A stretch of DNA of 41,571 nucleotides from contig CANKEI010000001.1 of NCBI GenBank assembly GCA_947481115.1, forward strand, positions 1 to 41,571, in the 5' to 3' direction. The DNA is from a bacterium. Its GTDB lineage: Bacteria > Babelota > Babeliae > Babelales > JABDEC01. A program made the translations under genes and the position numbers. Shown here in pieces: positions 15,849 through 23,989 of this stretch (position 1 is the stretch's first letter; every line of letters begins with the position of its first letter). Under the pieces are notes generated by a model that saw nothing but the letters and a program-made list of their open reading frames with translations, searched no databases and was not told where the DNA came from.

Positions 15849-17273
15849 CTAGTAAGATTTTGCTACAATCACATCTGATTTGCTAAATTCAGCACAGTTA
15901 AAACAGTTGGCCTGAGTCTTTTCAGCTAAGACACACCTAATTGACGCTTTATAATTTTTTAATTGCGCTTCACAATCAGGTGAGCTGCACCAACCAGTTT
16001 GATAAGCCCCACCCGCACCAGCTAATTCTTGGCCAAACTCAGTTAGCTTAGTACCAGTAGCTAAATTTTGCTTAAACTTAATTTCGGCACGCTTAAACAT
16101 CTCGGTTTGCAAAAACTCTAATTTATTAGTCACATGCGTAACTATTTCGGGCCAAGCTAACACTATTTTTTGTGAGTCTAATCTGTCAGTAAGAATTACT
16201 TGATTAGCTGCTAAATCTTTTGGGCCCAGTTCAATTCTTAAGGGCACACCTTTGAGCTCCCACTTATAAAATTTAGCCCCCGGGGTTTTATGCTCATCTA
16301 GATCGAGCTTAACACGCACACCAGCTAATTTTAATTGATCAGCTAAGTTTTGCGCAGCCAAAATAATATTATTTTTTTCGGTTAGATCGCCCCGTAAGAT
16401 TGGGATTATTACCACCTGAATCGGAGCTACTTTGGGTGGTAATACTAAGCCATTTTGGTCACCATGGACCATGATTAAAGCACCTACTAGTCTGGTAGTA
16501 GCACCCCAACTAGTAAAATATGGGTAAGCCATCTGGCCATTTTGATCTTGAAATTTAACTTCAAAAGCTTTCGCAAAACTCTGCGATAGCATATGTGAAG
16601 TGCCCATTTGCAAAGCTTTGCCATCGGGCATAATACCCTCGAAAGTATAAGTTTTCTCAGCGCCTGCAAATTTTTCGCTGGCTGATTTTTCGCCAACTAA
16701 AACTGGAATTGCCAAGTGATCTTGCGCTAGTGTAACATACTCGTTTAGCATGAGCAGCGCTTCAGTTTGTGCTTCTTCAAAAGTAGCATGTGCGGTGTGC
16801 CCCTCTTGCCAAAAAAATTCAGTTGATCTAATAAAAGGTCTCGGGCGCATTTCCCAGCGTACTACTGAAGCCCACTGATTTAATTTTAATGGCAAATCAC
16901 GATAAGACTTGATCCACTTGCTAAACATAAAATAAAAAATAGTCTCAGAGGTCGGACGTACGACTAACGGCTCTTCAAGCTCTTTACCACCAGCATGTGT
17001 CACTACTGCTAGCTCAGGCGCAAAGCCTTTGACGTGTTCAGCTTCGCGTTTAATAAAACTTTCGGGAATTAGTAGCGGGAAAGCCACGTTTTCGTGCCCA
17101 GTTGCTTTGATTCTCAGATCTAAGTAATCACGCATGTTTTCCCAAATTGCCCACCCGTAGGGCCGCACTACCATGCAACCGCGCACAGGCGCATTGTCGC
17201 TAAGCTCGGCTTGGTAGACCACTTCTTGGTACCATTCAGGAAAATTTTTCTGGATATCAGGTAATTTTTGCAT
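15849..17273 (-). CDS. proS: Prolyl-tRNA synthetase, archaeal/eukaryote-like short type
   Basis: The enzyme charges tRNA-Pro. The 474-aa length and the layout place it in the short ProRS class without the bacterial editing insertion. Seen are the class II motif region VVRPTSETIFYFMF, motif 2 RPRPFIRSTEFFWQEGHTAH, and motif 3-like GTSHMLSQSFAKAF. An anticodon-binding domain begins near 285 (VAPIQVVIIPI). The C-terminal zinc-binding-like domain has cysteines in WCSSPDCEAQ and CFNCAEF and ends in Tyr, as archaeal-type enzymes do. This class is scattered in bacteria by old transfer. It precedes the xer gene in the same orientation. The ribosome binding site is weak. Confidence 0.95.
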   Translation of the reverse strand: MQKLPDIQKNFPEWYQEVVYQAELSDNAPVRGCMVVRPYGWAIWENMRDYLDLRIKATGHENVAFPLLIPESFIKREAEHVKGFAPELAVVTHAGGKELEEPLVVRPTSETIFYFMFSKWIKSYRDLPLKLNQWASVVRWEMRPRPFIRSTEFFWQEGHTAHATFEEAQTEALLMLNEYVTLAQDHLAIPVLVGEKSASEKFAGAEKTYTFEGIMPDGKALQMGTSHMLSQSFAKAFEVKFQDQNGQMAYPYFTSWGATTRLVGALIMVHGDQNGLVLPPKVAPIQVVIIPILRGDLTEKNNIILAAQNLADQLKLAGVRVKLDLDEHKTPGAKFYKWELKGVPLRIELGPKDLAANQVILTDRLDSQKIVLAWPEIVTHVTNKLEFLQTEMFKRAEIKFKQNLATGTKLTEFGQELAGAGGAYQTGWCSSPDCEAQLKNYKASIRCVLAEKTQANCFNCAEFSKSDVIVAKSY

Positions 17274-17310
17274 GACTACTTTCAGACTAAGATTTTAGAC
17301 TAAAACAAAA

Positions 17311-17357
17311 AAATATTTGCTAAACCAATTAAGACTTAACTAGTTTAGCAAATATTT
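17311..17357 (-). terminator. Terminator of the ankyrin gene
   Basis: A perfect 15-bp inverted repeat, AAATATTTGCTAAAC (17311-17325) with GTTTAGCAAATATTT (17343-17357), is followed on the minus strand by a T-rich run. It sits between the ankyrin gene and proS and separates their transcripts. AGTTTTT on the plus side could make it bidirectional. Confidence 0.75.
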
Positions 17358-17399
17358 AGTTTTTGATGCAAAAATTATTAGCCCTTTTTTTGTTGTTTT

Positions 17400-18146
17400 T
17401 TAATCTACATCGAGAATGTCAGAGTTTCTAGTCGGCCCGGTTATTAAATCTTCTGCTTTTTTTGCACCTTTCGAAAGCAAAAAATCTTTTGTTTTTTGCT
17501 TTCGAGAAATATAGTCAGCTGCACCGTACTTAGGATCCCTTAACCTTAATAAGTCGCCTTCAACCGTATCTAAAACTGTTTCATTATAGAGGGGAGCTAT
17601 GAGATTAATATTTGCTCCCGCCGCTAATAAAAGATTAATTTTTTCTATTTCCAAGCTTTTACTTCTCGCAGCTAACCTTATGGCTGTTAGACCATAACCG
17701 CTACCTGCTTCGTAACCAAAATTGGCGCCAGCCTTTAATAAAATATCAATAATTTCTAAGTTATTGCCACCTAAGGCTTGGAACAATGGTGTTTCATAAT
17801 CGGGTCCATTTTCTTGAATACTCGCACCTTCTGCAATGGCAGCTCTTACTGCTGCTACATCCTCAGCTTGAATTGCGCTATAAAGTTTACGATTTTTTAA
17901 TTCTTGTTTAGTCGTTTTTAATTCTTGTTCAGTCGAAGGCATAGGTTCTTTAACTAAGTTTAATCTCAGTCTTGTTGATTTCGCCGGCTCAATCAGCACT
18001 TTTGGTTGCCCGGTAGAAAAATCTTTCTCTGTTGTCGAGCCTATTGCAGCGTCAGTTGGCCTAAGTTCATATTCAATGCTATAGCTCAATTTACTATTAA
18101 TTAAAATTATCGATATTGATATTAGTAAAATTTTAGAAAACTTCAT
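17400..18146 (-). CDS. Secreted ankyrin-repeat protein
   Basis: The start at 18146 gives MKFSKILLISISIILINSKL, a signal peptide, with AGG 6 nt upstream; the frame open to 18188 is too long. The 248-aa protein has a linker to about residue 75 and then three to four ankyrin repeats. These include the hallmarks TPLFQALGGNNLEIIDILLKAGAN and TAIRLAARSKSLEIEKINLLLAAGAN. Ankyrin repeats bind proteins, and exported ones are frequent candidate effectors of host-associated bacteria; that role is inference. The promoter contains a nine-unit dinucleotide repeat (18247-18264) that could vary in length and change expression. Confidence 0.85.
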   Translation of the reverse strand: MKFSKILLISISIILINSKLSYSIEYELRPTDAAIGSTTEKDFSTGQPKVLIEPAKSTRLRLNLVKEPMPSTEQELKTTKQELKNRKLYSAIQAEDVAAVRAAIAEGASIQENGPDYETPLFQALGGNNLEIIDILLKAGANFGYEAGSGYGLTAIRLAARSKSLEIEKINLLLAAGANINLIAPLYNETVLDTVEGDLLRLRDPKYGAADYISRKQKTKDFLLSKGAKKAEDLITGPTRNSDILDVD

Positions 18147-18219
18147 GTTAAACCTACCTTTCTTCAGAGATACGATCTCCAAAATCAAATAAGAATAATC
18201 TGCGATTACAGATTTATCG

Positions 18220-18242
18220 ATTCTTATTGTAATAATAGCTTA
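18220..18242 (-). promoter_or_regulatory. -10 and downstream box of the ankyrin gene promoter
   Basis: TAAGCT (18237-18242) is followed directly by ATTATTACAATAAGAAT (18220-18236), matching the box after the -10 upstream of genes at 2060 and 39527 at most positions. Immediately upstream are TTTGT and the CT repeat, where the spacer and -35 would be. Confidence 0.5.
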
Positions 18243-18246
18243 ACAA

Positions 18247-18264
18247 AGAGAGAGAGAGAGAGAG
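18247..18264. repeat. Dinucleotide tract (AG)9 in a promoter spacer
   Basis: Nine uninterrupted AG units (CT on the coding strand of the ankyrin gene) lie 4 bp upstream of the -10 hexamer. Length changes by slipped-strand mispairing would alter the -35 to -10 distance. Confidence 0.9.
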
Positions 18265-18344
18265 TAAACAGTTTGGGCTATTTTGTGACAAATAACGATT
18301 CAGCCGAGCTTAAGACGCTCAAGCAAGTTTTTTAAACTAAAAAT

Positions 18345-19262
18345 TTATAAAGTATGCTCATCCGGTATTTCCTGAAGCTGCTTAGGGGTAGCAAATATGT
18401 AAAGTGAGAGCCCTAAAGAAACGATCGCCAGTGCTATGAAAAAATTTAGCGACATTAACTGTCCTCTAAAGATCAGTTCCCAAAAGGCTGCAAATAACGG
18501 TGTGAATAAGCCTGCAAAAGCTAAAAGTGTGGCACTATATTTTTGCAATAGCTTAGCGTAAATATTGTAAAAAATAATATTAGAAATCAAAATTAAAATT
18601 CCAGACCAGAGTAATAGCAGCTTAAAATTAGCTAGGTCTAAACTAGGCCAGGTTTCAAAAATGGGGCTCACGGCTAATGCTAAGAGACCACTGAATAGCA
18701 TGCTAGCACCATTGACCAAGATGGGCGAATAAGCCTTTTGGACCAATTTTTGCACTAAAAGCCAAGCGTAGACTGAGCTAATGACAGATATGATTACGGC
18801 TAATTCTGGTAATGAAATTTTAAAGAAACCACCTGCGACTAATTCACCAGGTGTAGTATCTAATAAGATTGGCAAGAAACCTAATATCCCGATTAGCAAA
18901 CCCAATAATTGTCGCCAAACTAATTTTTCGCGCAACATAAAATAGGAGAAGACTGCGGTAAAAACTGGCGTAAAATTAAACAACAGGGCTGTTTTAGGTG
19001 CAGTTAGATATTGTAGTCCCCAAAATTCTGCTACAAACGGTATAAAAGCATGAAAGATGCCGACTTTAAAGAACAATAACCAATCTTGGCGTAAAATTCT
19101 TAGTTGCGCACGTTTAAAAATTAATAAATAACTTAATAGTAGTACGCCTGCGATGGTCATGCGAAAACCAATAAACCAGATCGGGGCGACTAGTTTTAAA
19201 CCCTGTTGGCCAACTAAAAAAGTTAATGCTAATAAAGCGTGAATCAAGAATACTAAAATCAT
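18345..19262 (-). CDS. EamA/DMT-family permease, copy 2
   Basis: This is a 305-aa inner-membrane protein with about ten transmembrane helices in two EamA halves. The EFWGLQYLTAPKTALLFNF, SYFMLREKLVWRQLLG and SSVYAWLLVQKL blocks are characteristic of drug/metabolite transporter superfamily exporters or importers. Substrate is unknown. It is about half identical to the adjacent upstream gene (19316-20245), so the pair arose by tandem duplication. AGGTGA lies about 10 nt before the ATG. It is probably the last gene of the zapB-zapA-rny-ymdB transcript or has its own promoter. Confidence 0.9.
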   Translation of the reverse strand: MILVFLIHALLALTFLVGQQGLKLVAPIWFIGFRMTIAGVLLLSYLLIFKRAQLRILRQDWLLFFKVGIFHAFIPFVAEFWGLQYLTAPKTALLFNFTPVFTAVFSYFMLREKLVWRQLLGLLIGILGFLPILLDTTPGELVAGGFFKISLPELAVIISVISSVYAWLLVQKLVQKAYSPILVNGASMLFSGLLALAVSPIFETWPSLDLANFKLLLLWSGILILISNIIFYNIYAKLLQKYSATLLAFAGLFTPLFAAFWELIFRGQLMSLNFFIALAIVSLGLSLYIFATPKQLQEIPDEHTL

Positions 19263-19315
19263 AAAATAAATTTCACCTAAACAAAAATCATTCTATCAGT
19301 CCAACCCACTTTGCT

Positions 19316-20245
19316 CTAGCCAGCACTTTCTGTAATTAGCGCTGTTAAACGTGCTAAGCGTTTAGATTCGCCTAAATAAAATAAAATTAAACCTGTGGAA
19401 ATTATTACTAGGGAGCAATAAAAATTAAGCGACATGGTTTTACCTAAAAAGAGCCACTCCCAAAGTGCCGCGAAAACTGGGATAGTTAAACCCGTAATAG
19501 ATAAGAAAGTGGCGCTATAACGTTTAAGCAACCAAGCATACATGTTATAGCAAAAAACATTTGAAATTAAAATTAAGAGTCCTACCCAAAGACTTAACTT
19601 GCCAATTTCAGGTAAATTTAAGCTGGGATAAGTTTCAAATAATGGCACTGTAATTAAAGCTAATAGACCGCCACCCAGCATACCCATACCGTTAATAAAA
19701 ATGGGCGAATAGTTTTTGGTGCCCAATTTTTGAATCGTAAGCCAGGCATAAACTGAGCTAGTAGCGGAAACTAAAATCGCTATTTCGGGCAATGAAATTG
19801 AAAATAGTTCACCGGCGATCTTTTCAGCAGGCACATGTTCAAAAATAATTAAAAGAAAACCCGCAAAACTGATTATTAAACCCAAAATTTGTTGCCAAAT
19901 TAAGCGTTCGCGCAACATGAAATATGATAAAATAGCGGTAATGAACGGCCCAAAATTAAATAAGAGTGCTACTTTAGGTCCAGAAATATACTGTAAGCCC
20001 CAAAATTCTGCGATAAATGCTAAGTAAATATGAAAAAAACTGATTTTGGCAAAAGTTAATAGATCTGTGCGCTTGAGATTAAACTGCTTGCGACTAAATA
20101 AGGCTAGCGTACCCAATAATAAAAGACCGGCACCGGTCATCCGAAAACCAATTAAAAAAACTGGGCTCACGATTGCAAGCGCTTTTTGTGCGATTACAAA
20201 AGTAGTGCTTAAAAGTGCTTTAACTAAAAAAGCTAAAATATACAT
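19316..20245 (-). CDS. EamA/DMT-family permease, copy 1
   Basis: This 309-aa protein has about ten transmembrane helices and the same EamA blocks as its downstream neighbour: EFWGLQYISGPKVALLFNF, SYFMLRERLIWQQILG and SSVYAWLTIQKL. The longest shared runs lie in the middle of the protein, whereas the N- and C-terminal helices have diverged. That suggests the core of the transport path is conserved while specificity may differ. Substrate is unknown. A role in metabolite exchange is a general inference for this superfamily. A 53-nt gap separates the two genes. Confidence 0.9.
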   Translation of the reverse strand: MYILAFLVKALLSTTFVIAQKALAIVSPVFLIGFRMTGAGLLLLGTLALFSRKQFNLKRTDLLTFAKISFFHIYLAFIAEFWGLQYISGPKVALLFNFGPFITAILSYFMLRERLIWQQILGLIISFAGFLLIIFEHVPAEKIAGELFSISLPEIAILVSATSSVYAWLTIQKLGTKNYSPIFINGMGMLGGGLLALITVPLFETYPSLNLPEIGKLSLWVGLLILISNVFCYNMYAWLLKRYSATFLSITGLTIPVFAALWEWLFLGKTMSLNFYCSLVIISTGLILFYLGESKRLARLTALITESAG

Positions 20246-20304
20246 AATAATACCAAAACTTCTTTCGCTTTAACCCAAGTATGCTTTTTGTACGTTCGTA
20301 TTAG

Positions 20305-21162
20305 TTAAGCTTTAACGTCGTGATCGAGTATACTGAAATTTTCGATTTTGTCTGCTAAACCAGTACCTGTATCAATTGTAATACAGACACCAGATAAGAT
20401 AGCCGGCGGCAAAATATCGACCACAAATTTATTGGGCATCTGAGTTAGAAAGGTACTTAAAACGGCATCTTTTTGCATGCCAATCATGGAGTTATACGCA
20501 CCGGTAAAACCTAAATCTGTTATAAAAGCAGTACCCTTGGGTAAAATTCTGGCGTCTGCGGTCGGCACATGCGTGTGTGTCCCAACTACCGCACTAACGC
20601 GACCATCTAGGTAAAATCCTAGGCCAATTTTTTCGGCAGTTGTTTCGGCATGCATATCAACTAAAATAATTTTAGTTTTGGAGCGCATATAGCTAAGAGC
20701 TGTGTCGGCTGATCTAAATGGACAATCTAAGCTTTCCTTCATGAAAATTCGACCCTGTAAATTTAATACGCCAACAGTAATGGCTGGAGTAGCCGGGCTA
20801 TTATTTTTAGTTGATACTTGAATGTCAAAAAAAGTTAACCCCGAACCTGGTGCACTATTCGGAAAATTAGCGGGCCTCAATACCGAAACACGATCGCCAG
20901 ACTGTGAACTTAAAAGCGCTACGATCTCTTTTTTAGCCCAAATATGATTACCGGTAGTAATTACATTAACGCCACATGCTACAAAAAAATCGACCAACTT
21001 AGGAGTAATCCCACGACCGTTTTCAGCAGAATTTTCACCATTAACAATCACTGCATCGGCTTGATATTTAGCTTTTAAATTCGGTAAACTTTTTTGGAGC
21101 ATGGCGCAGCCCAACGGGCCGGCCACGTCACCAATCATCAACACTTTAATTTTAGCGGGCAT
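20305..21162 (-). CDS. ymdB: YmdB-family metallophosphoesterase
   Basis: YmdB (TIGR00282) is a dimetal phosphodiesterase that in Bacillus hydrolyses 2',3'- and 3',5'-cyclic nucleotides and affects RNase Y-linked RNA decay. The protein is 285 aa from ATG 21162; a TTG 6 nt upstream is less likely. Metal ligands are visible in GDVAGPLG near residue 10, VNGENSAENGRG, TGNHIWAKKE, VDMHAETTAEK and VGTHTHVPTADARI. The start lies 8 nt upstream of the end of the rny stop codon, so the genes overlap and are translationally coupled, as expected for functional partners. Confidence 0.92.
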   Translation of the reverse strand: MPAKIKVLMIGDVAGPLGCAMLQKSLPNLKAKYQADAVIVNGENSAENGRGITPKLVDFFVACGVNVITTGNHIWAKKEIVALLSSQSGDRVSVLRPANFPNSAPGSGLTFFDIQVSTKNNSPATPAITVGVLNLQGRIFMKESLDCPFRSADTALSYMRSKTKIILVDMHAETTAEKIGLGFYLDGRVSAVVGTHTHVPTADARILPKGTAFITDLGFTGAYNSMIGMQKDAVLSTFLTQMPNKFVVDILPPAILSGVCITIDTGTGLADKIENFSILDHDVKA

Positions 21163-22714
21163 ATTCAATTGCTCGTTTCTCTCTGATCACACTAACTTTA
21201 ATTTGACCAGGAAAGTTCATTTCCGTTTCGATACGCTTAGCGATTTCACGCGCCAAAAGTACTGATCTGTCATCATCTAAAGAATCTTCTTCGACAATTA
21301 TTCTTAATTCACGACCAGCTTGCAAGGCATAAACTTTTTTAACGCCTTCGAAAGATTCGCCAATCTCTTCTAACTGTTCTAAGCGTTTAACATAGGCAGA
21401 ATAGGTTTCGCGACGAGCACCTGGACGTGAAGCCGAAATAGTATCTGCAATGACTACGATGGGACCATAAACGGAACTGTACGGAACCTCTTCATGGTGC
21501 GCGGCGATGGCATTTACAACTCGAGGGTCTTCGCCACATTCTTTGGCGATATCAGCACCAATTTTAGCGTGCGGACCTTCGACTTCAGCGGTCACTGCTT
21601 TACCGATGTCATGTAATAAACCGGCTCGTAAAGCGATTTGTGGATCAAGACCTAACTCTTCAGCAATCATGCGCGCAAAAATAGCAACTTCTTTGGAGTG
21701 GGTCAAAACATTTTGTGAGTAAGAAGTTCTAAATTGTAATTTTCCCAATAAAGTGACTATCTCTGGTGCTACGCGCTGTAAATTAAATTCTAAGACTGTT
21801 TGGCGACCATATTCTTGAATCGATTCTTCAATCTCTTTCTCGCATTGCTCTACAGTCTCTTCGATTTTAGACGGGTTAATCCGACCATCATTAATTAATT
21901 TATGGATCGCCCGTAAAGCAACTTCGCGTCTAATGGGATTGAAACCAGATATGGTAATAATTTCAGGCTGATCACCAATCACAATTTCCATGCCAGTAGC
22001 CATCTCTAGCGCTTTAATATTGCGACCTTCTTTACCGATGATCCGGCCCTTCATTTCATCATTGGGTAAATGAATTGTGCCTGAAGAATGCGGACTAACT
22101 TGATCAGCAACATAACGCTGCATCGCTGTCACAACTGTTTGAATGGCCTTGTCTTTAGCTGTATGCTTCGCTTCTTCGTCGACTTTTTGGACCCATTTTT
22201 CAGAACTAAGTTTGACTTCAGCTTCTAGTGTTTCGTAAAGATGCCGCTTAGCTTCTTCACGACTCATGCCGCTGACATTTTCAAGTTTGGCTGAGAGTGT
22301 ATCGTAAAGCGTTTTAAGTTTGATTTCATTGGCACGTGCTGCATCACTTAAACGTGAAAGATCCCGCTCTTTATGCTGTAATTCATAACGTAACTCATCG
22401 AGACCTAGTTCACGTTTTTCTAATTCTTCATACTTGCCATTAATTTTATCTTGCAGGCGCTGCACGTCCATGCGATCACGCTTAAGTTCGAATTCAAACT
22501 CTTTACGACGCTTGTACAATTCGTCTTTAAGTTTAAACGCAGCTTCACGACGCTCTGTTTCAGCTCTTTGTTTAATTAATTCGATTTCAGCAGTGGCTTT
22601 TTCGGCCAAAATACTAGCTTTAGCTTCACGCTGCTTAACATAAAAGAGCATTGCGGCCGCTAGAGCTATGCCAAAAAAACTAATTAGACCCAGTATACTA
22701 CTTAACTCTATCAC
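21152..22714 (-). CDS. rny: Ribonuclease Y
   Basis: RNase Y is a membrane-anchored endoribonuclease that starts mRNA decay. The 520-aa length is typical. A single N-terminal membrane span (ILGLISFFGIALAAAMLFYV) is followed by a long coiled coil to about residue 195, a KH domain (MKGRIIGKEGRNIKALEMAT) and an HD domain with GLLHDIGKAV, then the C-terminal EIAKRIETEMNFPGQIKV segment. The start is GTG 22714 with AGG 7 nt upstream. The rny-ymdB order is widely conserved, and here zapA lies just upstream, an arrangement I associate with deltaproteobacteria-like genomes. Confidence 0.97.
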   Translation of the reverse strand: MIELSSILGLISFFGIALAAAMLFYVKQREAKASILAEKATAEIELIKQRAETERREAAFKLKDELYKRRKEFEFELKRDRMDVQRLQDKINGKYEELEKRELGLDELRYELQHKERDLSRLSDAARANEIKLKTLYDTLSAKLENVSGMSREEAKRHLYETLEAEVKLSSEKWVQKVDEEAKHTAKDKAIQTVVTAMQRYVADQVSPHSSGTIHLPNDEMKGRIIGKEGRNIKALEMATGMEIVIGDQPEIITISGFNPIRREVALRAIHKLINDGRINPSKIEETVEQCEKEIEESIQEYGRQTVLEFNLQRVAPEIVTLLGKLQFRTSYSQNVLTHSKEVAIFARMIAEELGLDPQIALRAGLLHDIGKAVTAEVEGPHAKIGADIAKECGEDPRVVNAIAAHHEEVPYSSVYGPIVVIADTISASRPGARRETYSAYVKRLEQLEEIGESFEGVKKVYALQAGRELRIIVEEDSLDDDRSVLLAREIAKRIETEMNFPGQIKVSVIREKRAIEYAR

Positions 22715-22760
22715 CTGTGCACCTATTTCCGCTCAAAATTTTAAAAGCCATAAAAGAGCT

Positions 22761-23030
22761 TTAAATGGTTTCTAGCTGCGTAATCATTTTCTGGACCGCT
22801 TGTTGCGTCTGATCGAGTTCTTCTTTTAAGCTTTGTACTTCTAAAGATAACTTGAGCGCTGCTAAAATAGCCGCTTTTTTAAGCGAAGTCGAAACAGTAC
22901 TATTGCTAATATCGTGCATTAAGGCATCGACACATGCGACAGAGTTCTCAACTTTAACTGGCGATTCGGCGCTAACTACGACATAAGTTTCGCCACCAAT
23001 TTGCACTGTATATTTTTTGCCGCTCAGCAT
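22761..23030 (-). CDS. zapA: Cell division protein ZapA
   Basis: ZapA binds FtsZ and bundles its protofilaments at midcell. The 89-aa protein has the ZapA pattern: an N-terminal beta hairpin (KYTVQIGGETYVVVSAES) and a conserved helix with Val-Asp-Met-like spacing (SVACVDALMHDI). A C-terminal coiled coil (SLEVQSLKEELDQTQQAV) drives tetramerisation. It starts 2 nt after a short coiled-coil gene likely encoding its ZapB/ZauP-type partner, and 46 nt before rny. Confidence 0.8.
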   Translation of the reverse strand: MLSGKKYTVQIGGETYVVVSAESPVKVENSVACVDALMHDISNSTVSTSLKKAAILAALKLSLEVQSLKEELDQTQQAVQKMITQLETI

Positions 23031-23032
23031 GT

Positions 23033-23275
23033 TTAATTCAACTTATGATCAACGAGAGAATCGATACTCTCAATTAAACCGTCGACCACCATCTTAGTCA
23101 GTTCTTTTTCTTGACTAACATCTGACTTATCTTTAAGAATCAAAGTTTCTAAAGCATCTAATTGCTCGCGCAATTGTAGATTTTCTTCTAGCAAACGATT
23201 GTTTTCGGTCTTCAAAGTACCAACATGTGATACCAGAGCACGCACTTTATCTTCTAGAATTGTCAAAATATCCAT
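23033..23275 (-). CDS. zapB: ZapB-like coiled-coil division protein
   Basis: This is an 80-aa protein made mainly of one coiled coil (LKTENNRLLEENLQLREQLD at residues 21-40), similar in size and composition to ZapB and to the ZauP proteins often encoded directly before zapA. ZapB-type proteins link the Z ring to the chromosome terminus or support ZapA. The AAGGGGAG ribosome binding site is strong. The call rests on size, coiled coil and neighbour; sequence similarity over such repeats is weak evidence alone. Confidence 0.65.
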   Translation of the reverse strand: MDILTILEDKVRALVSHVGTLKTENNRLLEENLQLREQLDALETLILKDKSDVSQEKELTKMVVDGLIESIDSLVDHKLN

Positions 23276-23331
23276 GGCAAACTCCCCTTTTAAGTTTTGA
23301 ATAAAATCAGCAAAATTAATTTACGATTTAT

Positions 23332-23361
23332 ATTCTACTACCATGAATTTTTAGAGGTCAA
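23332..23361 (-). promoter_or_regulatory. Promoter of the zapB-zapA-rny-ymdB operon
   Basis: On the minus strand TTGACC (23356-23361), an 18-bp spacer and TAGAAT (23332-23337) form a good housekeeping-type promoter between rplT and zapB. Confidence 0.6.
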
Positions 23362-23368
23362 GCAAACT

Positions 23369-23716
23369 TTATTTGTTAGCTAAAGAGACCAACTTATCGA
23401 AGGCTTTCGGCTCGTAAATTGCTAATTGACTTAACATTTTACGATTCAATTGCACTTGTGCATTCTTTAAACCAAAAATAAAGCGATTGTAGGGAGTATT
23501 ACGCAACTTGGTTGCTGAAGAGATACGAGCGATAAACAGGCCGCGCATATCACGTTTTTTTAATTTACGACCCTTAAAAGCAAACGCCATGGCGCGCAAT
23601 AAAGTTTCTTTGGCACGTTTAATTACGTTTTTGCGTTGACCCCAGAAGCCTTTAGTTTGCTTTAATAATCTTTTATGTCTTTTATGGGATGCAACCCCAC
23701 GTTTAACTCTACTCAT
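23369..23716 (-). CDS. rplT: 50S ribosomal protein L20
   Basis: L20 binds 23S rRNA early in large-subunit assembly. The 115-aa length is standard. Clear family segments are SRVKRGVASHKRHKRLLKQT, GFWGQRKNVIKRAKE, KKRDMRGLFIARI and the C-terminal LNRKMLSQLAIYEPKAF. It is the last gene of the infC-rpmI-rplT operon, a nearly universal order in bacteria. In E. coli L20 represses this operon; no leader structure for that was identified here. Confidence 0.98.
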   Translation of the reverse strand: MSRVKRGVASHKRHKRLLKQTKGFWGQRKNVIKRAKETLLRAMAFAFKGRKLKKRDMRGLFIARISSATKLRNTPYNRFIFGLKNAQVQLNRKMLSQLAIYEPKAFDKLVSLANK

Positions 23717-23773
23717 GAATCTTTAACCTACTAAATTTTAAAATTATTCAATTAACACTATTTAAACGAAAAT

Positions 23774-23977
23774 TTACTTAAAACCATAAGGCAATAAGCG
23801 CATCACGCCAGGATGATCAGCGGCACAAATGTAGCCAGTTTGACGCATATGGCGTTTTAGTTTACGATTTTTCTTGGTCAACAAGTGACGTCGATAAGCT
23901 TTACCAATTTTAATTTTACCAGTACCGGTAATTTTAAAACGTTTTTTAGCTGATGACTTAGTTTTCATTTTTGGCAT
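23774..23977 (-). CDS. rpmI: 50S ribosomal protein L35
   Basis: The 67-aa basic protein starts MPKMKTKSSAKKRFKITGTG, the L35 signature, and ends in a short basic tail with YGFK. It sits between infC and rplT as expected. The gap to infC is 12 nt and to rplT 57 nt. Late 50S assembly protein. The gene is complete. Confidence 0.97.
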   Translation of the reverse strand: MPKMKTKSSAKKRFKITGTGKIKIGKAYRRHLLTKKNRKLKRHMRQTGYICAADHPGVMRLLPYGFK

Positions 23978-23989
23978 AATACAAAATCC

